DNA of 35,675 nt from Alkalibaculum sporogenes (GTDB lineage Bacteria > Bacillota > Clostridia > Eubacteriales > Alkalibacteraceae): positions 1 through 35,675 of the forward strand of contig NZ_WHNX01000026.1 in assembly GCF_009362815.1 (NCBI RefSeq), in the 5' to 3' direction. This document shows positions 7,067 to 17,400 of the stretch, in pieces (position 1 is the first letter of the stretch; every line of letters starts with the position of its first letter). The position numbers and the translations under genes were made by a program. The notes under the pieces are model-generated. The model had not been told where the DNA came from. It saw only the letters and a list, made by a program, of their open reading frames with translations, and did not search any database.

Positions 7067-10000
7067 TCATACGTAGAGTCTGCTTTTTCCTTTGAAACCT
7101 GTACGCCTTCTATCTAAATGTATGATAATAATTAAAATAATTATACCGCTAATGCTTATTATAGTACATTGGAGTATCAATGGAGTTGTGTATTTTAAAT
7201 AGATCTCATGGTTTCCTTCTTCTAATACAATTCCAGTAAAGGCTGTGTTAACCTTAATTGTTTCTACCCCTTCACCATTGACAAAGGCCTTCCAACCTGG
7301 AGTATATGGTATGGAAATAAATAGTATCCCTGGTTTATCTAATGTAATATTTCCACCTATGAAATTATTACTATACTCTATATCTCTTAATTTTGAATTC
7401 TTAAGTGTCGCGATCTTTTCATTAAAGTCGTTCATATCAATTTTATAAAATCCCAATTCATCAAACTTATAATCTCCTGCTAATGAAAAACTTATTTTTA
7501 CTTCCATATCATTCAACTCACAATAACCTAAATTATATAGATAATCTCTATTATCTATATAGTAAGTATTATTTACAGATCTCGTTTCTATAGATTTCTT
7601 TGTTTGGTTTGTTTCAACAGATATCTTAAACTTACTATTGTCATTTTCGTAGAAAATTCTATCTATGAAGAAGAACAACTCACTAGCTGAAACGTTATTT
7701 ACCATTAAATTTATACTACCCTCTTTTTTTGATACTATAGCCTTGTTTTCTTCTAATCTAACTCCATCTGTTGTTAATACCTCGTATTCAATTTTTTGGC
7801 TATATTGTTGTGGTTTTTTTATTCCACCTTCTACATCTTCTTCTAATATAGCGCCATCCAACATTGAATAAATCCTATCGACATTATCCATTTTACTTAT
7901 ATCTTCTTTGCTAAACCAATTGTAATAAACAAATCCTATAGGTAAATAATTTTCATTTTCATAAATAATTACTTCCTCTTTTATATCTTTAAGTCTAAAT
8001 CCATAGGGAATTATGTGTTTATCCTGCTCTTTAGCAATATAGTATTTAACTCCCATCAGGGAATTTAGTGAACTTATTTCATCAAATCCCATATAGGCGG
8101 AGGTTCCTAGGCTAGTACGCAACTGATTGTATCTATATAATTCAATTATATCTTTATCTATAATTGAATTATATAAATGTGTGCCATTAAAATTATTGAC
8201 TAATGATCTATTATCACTCATATCATCATATTCCACTCTATAGAAATTATTATCATCCAATTCTTTAATAACAGCTGTTTTATGGTCTAAATACATATTA
8301 AGAACAGAATTGTAGTCTCTAAATTCACTTCCATAGTTTTTTTGTGACATCAACGCGTTGACATTGGTAATAAGATTGACTGCAACAAGTAGTAGTAGTC
8401 CAACCTCAATGAGATTTATCTCGATTTTTTGTCTATTATTAATTGTGCTATATTGGTACTTCAAAATTCCATAAACAAAACAAGCAATACCTATTGTAAC
8501 CATTATAAAATTACTTAAAGTTAAATCGTAATGAAATATTCCAAAATATGCAAAAGCAAATAATATCCAACAAGAAATAGTTGTATGCTTATATTTATCA
8601 ATATTATTTAATGCAAAAGCTACTAACAAAGATATAATAAGAATATAATTGTATACCCATCTATCATTTGGAGCACTAAATCCATTAAACATAGAATGTA
8701 TAAAAGGTATACATAGAAAAATTGTAAAAATAACAAACAACACTTTAAATGATTTATAAATTCTATCTTTAAAACTAAGCAATAGAAGTACACATGGAAA
8801 AGAAATAAGTGCTAAACTTACTCTAGGTATACCTTTTTCATAATCATTTATAATGAACCTCTTGAACATTCTTAAGTTAAATGATACATCTAGTTTCATC
8901 TCATCTGGTACTCGATAGGTATTTAAAAACCCGTATGCTGCAGGTACAAAAAAAACAGAACCTATGGCTATACCAAGTATATAATATGAGCTTATTTTGA
9001 AGAATATCTTTAAAAATTCTTTTTTTCTATTGGTTTCAACGAAAAAAAAGAATCTTATGGTAGCATAAATAAATACTGTTATAGTATTCATATAAAAAAA
9101 ATAAAAACAGTTTATTGCACTAAAAGCTACTGTTAAAATAAATAAGTATGGTTTCTTTTTCTTGAATAATTCTTCAGTACTTACTAGCAATACAGGTAAT
9201 ATAATCGCAGGATTTATAAAAAATGGATGTCTAAGACCCCAAAATAGAATATGACCCGAAAATGCATAAACTAAGCTCCCTATAACGCTTGGTATTTTCT
9301 TTAAACCCATATATTTACAATATACTAATAGAGACATCCCTACTAAAAAAAGTCTCAATACCACCATAAGACTATAGCCCAGTTCTATCTGTGACAGTGG
9401 GAATAATAGTCCAACTAAGTAGCTAAGCGGATCTCCTAGTACATAATAAGAATATGAATGGAATATATCTCCGCCTAATCCTAGTTGCCAACTCCAATAG
9501 GGAATCCCTTGGTAGTTTTGAATAGTTTCTTTTAGTACCTCAGCTAAATTATATAAAAATGAGAAATGTTGCTTCGTTCCGTCTAAATACCAGATAAATG
9601 ATTTTCCATGATCAATAAAAAAATCTTTGAAGCCTAATAAAAAAATGATACTAAAAAACAAGCTATACAATATTATATATTTCGTAAGTGGGACTTCATT
9701 AGCATTACGTTTTGATTTTTTGTGAGGTTTAACTAGAAATCTTACTACAAAAAACATAATTGGTATCGGTATAATATACGAGACTAAAAAAGCAATATAT
9801 ACCGGTAAATTAAGCCCTTCAACGCTTATGAGTAATACAATAAATTGCAATAAATAATTTGGGAGAGAGGATACAGGATATATTAATAATCTTTTAAAAG
9901 ACCACTCTGTGCGAAATGCATAAATTGCTTGTAACGAGTATGCAATAGGAAAGCAAATAACAAAATTAGTAATTTGTGATAATCTATAATCTAGTTTTAA

Positions 10001-10132
10001 CCAATAAAATAAAATTAAAGTTACACTATATCCTATTACCGTGTTAAATCCACCTACTAGTAGAAATCGAAAAAATTCCTTCTCAAACAATCCTTTCAAT
10101 AACTCAAAAATATAAAACCTATTTTGTTTCAT
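7067..10132 (-). CDS. GtrA-YfhO fusion: lipid-sugar flippase plus GT-C glycosyltransferase
   Basis: 1021 residues. Residues about 17-136 are a GtrA domain (starts FFRFLLVGGFNTVIGY, four membrane helices), the family that moves polyprenyl-phosphate sugars across the membrane. After a basic linker (KPHKKSKRN), residues about 150-1010 are a YfhO-type multi-membrane GT-C enzyme: a first outer loop with WYLDGTKQHF (D184 in the place of the likely catalytic Asp), the PYWSWQLGLGGDIFHSY block, about ten further helices, then a large extracytoplasmic beta-rich domain with KPGILFISIPYTPGWKAFVNG and one last helix before a basic tail. It overlaps the upstream glycosyltransferase by 4 bp (ATGA). Likely job: flip and transfer the sugar that this enzyme loads. 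GtrA and YfhO are commonly separate proteins. The acceptor (teichoic acid, other polymer or protein) is unknown. Confidence 0.9.
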   Translation of the reverse strand: MKQNRFYIFELLKGLFEKEFFRFLLVGGFNTVIGYSVTLILFYWLKLDYRLSQITNFVICFPIAYSLQAIYAFRTEWSFKRLLIYPVSSLPNYLLQFIVLLISVEGLNLPVYIAFLVSYIIPIPIMFFVVRFLVKPHKKSKRNANEVPLTKYIILYSLFFSIIFLLGFKDFFIDHGKSFIWYLDGTKQHFSFLYNLAEVLKETIQNYQGIPYWSWQLGLGGDIFHSYSYYVLGDPLSYLVGLLFPLSQIELGYSLMVVLRLFLVGMSLLVYCKYMGLKKIPSVIGSLVYAFSGHILFWGLRHPFFINPAIILPVLLVSTEELFKKKKPYLFILTVAFSAINCFYFFYMNTITVFIYATIRFFFFVETNRKKEFLKIFFKISSYYILGIAIGSVFFVPAAYGFLNTYRVPDEMKLDVSFNLRMFKRFIINDYEKGIPRVSLALISFPCVLLLLSFKDRIYKSFKVLFVIFTIFLCIPFIHSMFNGFSAPNDRWVYNYILIISLLVAFALNNIDKYKHTTISCWILFAFAYFGIFHYDLTLSNFIMVTIGIACFVYGILKYQYSTINNRQKIEINLIEVGLLLLVAVNLITNVNALMSQKNYGSEFRDYNSVLNMYLDHKTAVIKELDDNNFYRVEYDDMSDNRSLVNNFNGTHLYNSIIDKDIIELYRYNQLRTSLGTSAYMGFDEISSLNSLMGVKYYIAKEQDKHIIPYGFRLKDIKEEVIIYENENYLPIGFVYYNWFSKEDISKMDNVDRIYSMLDGAILEEDVEGGIKKPQQYSQKIEYEVLTTDGVRLEENKAIVSKKEGSINLMVNNVSASELFFFIDRIFYENDNSKFKISVETNQTKKSIETRSVNNTYYIDNRDYLYNLGYCELNDMEVKISFSLAGDYKFDELGFYKIDMNDFNEKIATLKNSKLRDIEYSNNFIGGNITLDKPGILFISIPYTPGWKAFVNGEGVETIKVNTAFTGIVLEEGNHEIYLKYTTPLILQCTIISISGIIILIIIIHLDRRRTGFKGKSRLYV

Positions 10133-11079
10133 TTCGATTTAATCTCTCCTACTTCTACATTTGTCTTATCGATGATATAGAGAGGCCTATGTTTTATCTC
10201 AGTAAAAATCTTAGCAATGTATTCGCCTACAATACCTAATGAAAGAAGAATAAAACCATTCATTATTAGAATAAATGATACTAATGTTGGAAAGCCTGGT
10301 ATATCTGCGCCATAAATTAATGTACGTAAGATAATATAAGATACATATAAAAAACCCAATAAAGAGGCAATAGTCCCGATGCACAATGCAATTCTTAATG
10401 GCATAGTAGAAAATGATACAATACCATCTATTGCATATCCACAAGACTTTCTAAAAGACCATTTAGTAGTTCCATTCACACGTTCAACATTTTCATGTTC
10501 AAACCACTTTGTTTTAAATCCAACCCAGCTAAATATCCCCTTAGAAAACCTATGATACTCAGGCATATTTAATATAGCCTCAACTACTTTCCGTTTCATT
10601 ACTCGAAAATCTTGAGCCCCATCCTCTATCTTAACTTGAAAAGTACGATTTATTAATTTATAAAAACTTTTTGCACAAAAACTATAACCTTTTTTTTCTC
10701 CTTTTCTATTTATTCTTCTTGCGGCAGCGATATCGTAATCATCAAATTCTAATGCTTCAATCATAGGAATGAGTGCTTTGGGAGGATGCTGAAGGTCAGC
10801 ATCTAATAGTCCAATATAATCTCCACTAGCACTGTAAAATCCTGCATAGACTGCGGCTTCTTTCCCAAAATTCCTTGAAAACGAAACGTATTTTACTTTG
10901 TTATCTTCCTCCGATATCTTTAATATACGATCAAGTGTATTATCTTTACTGCCATCATCTACAAATATAATTTCTATATCAAATCTTTTCAATTCCTCTA
11001 AAACTAGACAGATTTCTTTATATAATAAATCAATAGACTCTTCCTCATTGTAACATGGTATAATTAGACTTATTTTCAT
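10129..11079 (-). CDS. Polyprenyl-phosphate glycosyltransferase, GtrB/CsbB type (GT2)
   Basis: 316 residues. The GT2 catalytic domain (about 1-220) shows IIPCYNEEES, VDDGS (D41-D42), the DxD motif D93-A-D95 in LLDADLQHPP, then GAQDFRVMKR and the NGTTKWSFRK segment of the CsbB/GtrB/DPM1 group. Two membrane helices near residues 230-290 anchor it with a short tail. It should transfer a sugar from a nucleotide donor to undecaprenyl phosphate on the inner membrane face. The overlapping downstream gene supplies flippase and transferase. The ATG at 11079 begins at the conserved first strand (MKISLIIPCYNEE). Confidence 0.93.
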   Translation of the reverse strand: MKISLIIPCYNEEESIDLLYKEICLVLEELKRFDIEIIFVDDGSKDNTLDRILKISEEDNKVKYVSFSRNFGKEAAVYAGFYSASGDYIGLLDADLQHPPKALIPMIEALEFDDYDIAAARRINRKGEKKGYSFCAKSFYKLINRTFQVKIEDGAQDFRVMKRKVVEAILNMPEYHRFSKGIFSWVGFKTKWFEHENVERVNGTTKWSFRKSCGYAIDGIVSFSTMPLRIALCIGTIASLLGFLYVSYIILRTLIYGADIPGFPTLVSFILIMNGFILLSLGIVGEYIAKIFTEIKHRPLYIIDKTNVEVGEIKSK

Positions 11080-11289
11080 ATAGTTTCAACTCTTTCTTCA
11101 TATTACTATAAAGTATCATTATTAACTAAAACAATAAAAGTTAATCAAAATCAATGATCTAGTTATACTATTGACTTAAATCTATTTATATAATCTAAAT
11201 TTATATTATTTTATCCCTCATTAACAGGCACTAAGACTCCCGTCGTAGGTTGCGGGCTTCTATCTTCTTTCAGTCAGTCGCGACACTCG

Positions 11290-11357
11290 CCATATGAAAG
11301 CAAACTTTCATTTGCGTACGTTAATATATTTTCGCTTGACTCGTTGTTTCGCGAAAA
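11290..11357. repeat. Structured intergenic repeat, third locus (diverged)
   Basis: The 323-bp gap 11080-11402 has no gene. It holds ATGAAAG-caaa-CTTTCAT (11294-11311) and TTTTCGC/GCGAAAA (11329-11335 with 11351-11357). The loop of the second stem reads CTTGACTCGTTGTTTC, matching the CTTGACTCATTACTTC of the 2888-2975 copy and CTTGGCTCGTTACCTTC of the 93-bp unit. The stem sequences differ from the other copies while base pairing is kept. The GT2 promoter should lie in 11080-11220, but I see no convincing hexamer pair there. Confidence 0.65.
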
Positions 11358-11362
11358 CTAAT

Positions 11363-11396
11363 ATTCAGTAGGCGATGAAGAGAACCCCTACTGAAT
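11363..11396 (-). terminator. Stem-loop after the glucan synthase gene
   Basis: ATTCAGTAGG (11363-11372) pairs perfectly with CCTACTGAAT (11387-11396), 6 bp past the stop at 11403. The minus strand continues ATTAGTTTTCG, a weak T tract. It has the same place and spacing as the hairpin at 2981-3005: stop codon, stem-loop, then repeat. Confidence 0.55.
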
Positions 11397-11402
11397 AAAG
11401 TT

Positions 11403-14400
11403 TCACTTTATTACTATATCAACCTTCTGTACCCCCTCCTGCAAATAAGGTATTATCTTATCATTTAATATAGATCCATTAAGCAGTATCATTTCTTTTT
11501 CGCCTCTTTTTACCATTATCTCATATTTGCATTTACCTCTAGTATACTCAATTTCAAATTCATTCCATTCATCAGGTATATTCGGATTTACAGTAAAACC
11601 CATTGTTCCTTCGAATTCAAGTCCTAATATTCCTTCAATAGCAACTCTGTACATCCATCCAGCAGCACCTGTATACCAACTCCAACCACCTCTACCGATA
11701 TGTGGTTCTCTACCATATACATCTGCAGTTATGACATATGGCTCCACCTTATATCTTTCACAATCATAATAGGACTTAGTATGATTAATAGGGTTTAGCA
11801 TATTGTAGACTCTCCAAGCCTTATTACCTTGACCAAGTTTAGCCATAGCAAGAACTACCCAAGTAGATGCATGAGTATATTGACCGCCATTTTCTCTAAC
11901 ACCAGGAACATAGCCCTTTATATAACCTGGTTCTTGACTACTATTCTCAAAAGGAGGAGTTAAAAGGAGTACCATTCCTTTATCTTCTTTAACTAAATAC
12001 TTTTCTAATGCATTCATAGCTTTCTTAACCTTATCTTTATCTCCACCTTTAGATATTACAGCCCAAGACTGAGCTAAAGAGTCTATTTGACACTCATCAT
12101 TCTCTATAGAACCTAGTGGCGAGCCATCATCAAAGTATGCTCTTCTATACCAATTTCCATCCCAAGCATTCAGATTTAAGTTTAATTTTATAAAATCTTT
12201 CATTTCACTATATCTTTGCAACCTTGAAATATCATTTTTAGCTTTGCAAATTTCCTCGAAGTTATCTAGTATACTATATAGAAACCAGCCTAACCATACA
12301 CTTTCTCCTATCCCTTTGTTTCCAACCTCACTCATACCATCATTCCAATCCCCTGAACCCATAAGGGGAATATTATGAGGCCCAAACTTCAATCCTCTAT
12401 CTATTGCTTTTATACAGTGTTCATATAGAGTCTCGACTTTATCTGATTTTCTTGAAATAGTATATCTTTCATCTTCCCCTTCATCTAGTGGCTTATCTTC
12501 AAGATAGGCAACTCTTTCATCTAAAATACTAAAGTCTCCAGTCCTTTTAACATAATCTATCGTAACATAAGGCATCCATAACAAATCATCAGAGAATCTA
12601 GTCCTTATTCCACTATCAACTATTGGATGCCACCAATGTTGAACATCTCCCTCTGTAAATTGCCTTGAAGCACTGTATAAAATATGATCTTTCATCATAT
12701 CTGTATCTACAAAGCCTACTGCCATTACATCTTGCAACTGATCTCGAAAGCCATATGCTCCTCCTGATTGATAAAAAGCGCTTCTAGCCCAAATTCTACA
12801 AGCTATCGTTTGATACAGTAACCAACCATTTAACATAATATCCATTGATTTATCTGGAGTTTTTACTCTAATACGGTGAAGTAGTTCTTCCCAATAGCTC
12901 TTTACAAGATCTAATTCTACTTCTGCCTTATCCATATCTTCATACTTTGATATAGTATTTTCAACCTCTTCTAAATCTTCTCCTTCTCCAAGTAAGACAA
13001 GTATAGTTTTTTCCTGTCCAGATTCTATACAAAATTTTGAGTTTTCAACAAGGCACGGATCCATACCTGCACCACTAATGTTTGAGAGTTTTATCTTTTC
13101 TAAAGCCTTAGGACTTTTTACACTTCCTCCTCTTCCAATAAAATCTGTTCTATTTCCTGTAAAGCTTTCTTCTGTACCACCAAATATTTTTAAATAAGCA
13201 TGGAGTTTTCCAAAGTTTTCACTATAAGGATTCTGTGCTGAAATATATTTTTTTTCTTCATTCAATTGAGTAACTACGTGAATAGATGTATGCTGTGGTA
13301 CGACTCCTAGAACTAGCTGTGCATAGTAAGTTAAAGAGAGCACTCTATGATCTTCAGTGTTGTTTTTTAACCTAACCCTACATATTTTCGCATTATCACC
13401 TCTAGGCACAAACATAGTAACCTCGCCAATGATCCCATACGCCTCATGTTTAAAATTAGAATAGCCAAAGCCATGCTCTATTACATATTCACCTTTATCT
13501 CTTATTGGGTCAGGTGTTACACTCCATAGATCTCCACTCTCTTCATCTCTTAAATAAATAGCTTCTGAGACAGGATCACTAACCCAGTCATTTGACCAAG
13601 TTGTTATCTTATTTTCCCTACTATTTTTAAACCAGGTGTATGACGAACCACTTTCTGATACCATAAAACCAAAATTTTCATTTGCTACTATGTTTACCCA
13701 AGGGGCAGGTGTGGTTCTTCTGTCTTTTAAACTAATTACATATTGATCGTTCTCTAAGTCAAATCCTCCGATCTCATTAAAAAATTCAAGGTTATTAATT
13801 TTAAACTTATGTGGTGTATAACTACGAACTTTATTATTCTTTTGAAGCAATTCAATTTCTACATTTTTGTTTTCCTTTTTAATTTGACTACCTATTATTC
13901 CTTTTTCTCCGTCAATTACTATTCTAGAAATTGCCATTAGTAAGTTTATATCTTCCTTATCTATAGTAGTTTTACTGTGAAGAAATACACCACTTGGTCT
14001 ATTTATTTTCTCTGTATATTTGCTTGTTGCAATTATATCTCTAATTGTATCCTGAAGGTTTTGAGTGTATTGTGTATCTTCTAAATTTAAAATAACTAAA
14101 TCTACCTTTAACCCCTTTAAAGTCCAATATGAATGAGCTTTTAACATCTGAGTGACCATATCTATTTGTATTTCCTCTTTTATAATTACTAACACAATTG
14201 GTATATCGCCTGAAATTCCATGTTTCCATAAATCTTTTTGATTTTTAGATACTTTCTTAATATACTCTTCTCTATCCTGATATAAATTGCTTAAAAACAA
14301 AATTCTTGATGCCATAGACTGATAGAGATTAGCCTGTGCAGATTTTATTCCTAAATATTTCATTTCAACAATATTTTGACTATATGCTATTTCAAACAAT

Positions 14401-17400
14401 CTATCTACTCTGTTCATTTCCTTGTACTTATTTGCTATTGAAATGGCGTTCTCTCTAGATTCAGTGACTGCAGTTGTATAAGCAATTATACTTGTTTCCC
14501 CTGACTCAATTCTTATTCTTTTGCGCAAGCTTATAATTGGATCTAAAACTGCTCCCACTGTATTTTTTAAAGGAGTATCCTCTTCCATTACACATGGATT
14601 TATTATATTCTTATTTCTTCCAATAAAGTTTATTCTACTAGTCTCATATTGTACTGAACTTATAGCATTACCACTAAAAGCTATACACTGAACCAAATAA
14701 GGCTTCTTTTGCCCTTTTGCTCTAGGCCTTCTACTTGCAATTATACATTCCGGATCTACATTAAATTCTGTACTAATAAAGAGATTATTAAAAGCTGGAT
14801 GAACAATATCTGCATTCAACTCGGATAGTGTTACTTCACAATATGAGGTGATTTCAAGTATCTTCGGGGTACTCCCATTGTTTGTTATTGAAATCTTTCT
14901 TACCTCTGCATCTTCTTCATTTGATACTGAAATCTCAGTTCGAGTAAATATATCATCGTCCTCTCTCTTAAACTCTACTTTATCAGGATAAAATAAAACT
15001 TCATAACTCTTCCCTTCACTTTTACAGGGTTCATAACTTGAACTCCAATATTTATTATCTGTTACATTTTTTATATATATATACGATCCACTATTATCGG
15101 TAGTTATATCTTCTTTCCACCTATATATATTCATATCTTCTTTCTTGCTGTAGCCACTTCCACTATTAGAAATCATAAGGGAATAACTTCCATTGGATAA
15201 TAATTGAGTCTCAGGCAAAGAAGTTTTTGCTGTATTAAATTTCCTTATTAATATGGTTGGCTTTTCAGTTTGGCTTTCTGAAGGCTCGTATTTGTGTGTC
15301 CTATCATAAACCAATCTATTTGAGGCCTTCTCTTGAAGCAATAATTCAGTTGCCTTAACTCTTGGAATGTCATGGAACCGCTTCCTGAGTATATTGTCAT
15401 TTAGAACATTATCTAATGACATTAAACTCATACCTTCATGATGTACCATAAAACACTTTATTATGGAGCTTTTTTCTTCTTTTAATAACCTTTCTCTAGT
15501 GAAGTCAACTGCTTCATAAAAACCATATTTGCCCTCTAATCCCTGTTTCTTAAGCATATTAATATTACTAAAGGCACTCTCTAAATCTACTTGTAGTGCC
15601 ATAATAGTAGAGTATGGTGACACTACTAATTCATTCTTTAATCCTCTTTTTAATCCTATTCCAGGTACACCAAAAGCCTTGTACTGATAATTTAAATTTT
15701 TATCAAAATTTTTATATGCAGACTCTGATATACCCCAAGGAATATTATTAATCTTACCATACTTCTTTTGCCCATTCACAACTGCTATATAGGTTTGTTG
15801 TAACAGAGTATTAGGATAAGATTTCATAATTAAAAAAGGCATTAAGTATTCAAACATAGTTCCACTCCACGAAACTAACGCTTTACTATTACCTAGAACA
15901 GTCATAGATCTACCTAATTTAAACCAATGTTCTGTATCTACATCTCCTTTTGCGATAGCAATAAAACTTGCTTGTCTTGCTTCAGAGGCAAGTAAATCGT
16001 AGTAACTTTTTCCTAAACTATCTTTTTCTAAATCATATCCAATAGAAAACAGTCCTCTTCTTTCATCATATAACATTGTAAAATTCATATCTGCTACCAG
16101 CTTATTAGATTTTTTTATTAAAACATGGATACTCTCTAATAACTTTGCAACTTCTTTCTTTGTATCATCTAATAATTCTTTCAAATTCAAATCCGATTTA
16201 CCTGCTATTTCAGTAATCTTTCTATGAATATCTTGTATAGGAATAGAAAATGCCATATCATTTAGGCTATCGTACAACTCCTTATTTCTTTCCTTATTTT
16301 GTACTACATAATCTATCCAAGGAAATATTTTGTTGATTTCAAATTGAGTTTTCTCTGCTGTAACCTGAACTTTTTTATTCCAATACAGTTGTTTTCTTTC
16401 AACTTGTGTACACTTATTCGTTATTTGCGAAACTTTATTCCATAGGTTTAAGAGCATCTCCCTTAAACTTATAATATCTAAATTAGTATTATTGTAAATA
16501 GTATTTATATCTTCATCGTAGAATCCTTTAATCTGCATTGTCTCATATATTTCTTCATTTGCTAATAGTAGCGTATCCATAAGACCATCTTTAATCTTTT
16601 TATTTAGTAAAGAGTCATTTAATGTTTCTTTTAAACCAGCTTCTATTGTCCATAGATAACCTGCCAAATTACCGCTGTCTACAGTAGACACATATCTAGG
16701 ATAGAGTGGCTCTTTAGTTAAAGTATTGTACCAATTATATAAATGTCCGTTATAAAACTCTAAGCTCTCGATACTACTAAAAATACAATCCAATCTATTT
16801 ATATTTTCCATCAAGCTTATATAACCTAAATCATATGCAACAATATTTGACGTCAGACCCATAGAAATATTAGTGGGAGACGTTCTATACGCTATTCCAT
16901 TGGGAGGATTTTCTTGATAGTTATCTGGTGCAAGCCAATTATTTTGTTCATCTACAAAATCCTCAAAATAAGCCCATGTCTTTCTAGATAGCCTTTTTAA
17001 TAACTTTCTTTGTTCTATAGTTAATATAATTTTGGTTTCTTCGTCTTTACTTATATGCCATGCTATCCATGGACTTATAAACCAAATAATACAAATTGGA
17101 ACCATTAAAGCCCCGCTTTCAGCGGATTTCTGATAGGCTAATAATAATATAACAATTGAAATTATACTTCCAATCCACATGAATTTTACATAATCCTTTA
17201 GGGTTTTTCCTGATTTAGCTTCAACATCAGAGGCAGTCTGCCATTCTAAAAGATTTTCTTTTTTAAAATAAAGTCTAAAAAGTGTCCTGATAATAGCATC
17301 TACCATATAATAAGCTGCATATGGTAGAAAACAAAATACTAAAAACACTTGTTCAACAATTTTTTTACCTGTATTTATTTTACCAGAGATACTAATTCCA

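Noticed and set aside
10211-10444. 77-residue open frame on the minus strand
   Set aside because: Out-of-frame shadow inside the membrane part of the GT2 gene, rich in Cys, Tyr and Trp from AT-rich codons.
14041-14229. 62-residue minus-strand open frame
   Set aside because: Shadow frame inside the glucan synthase gene; no start signal.
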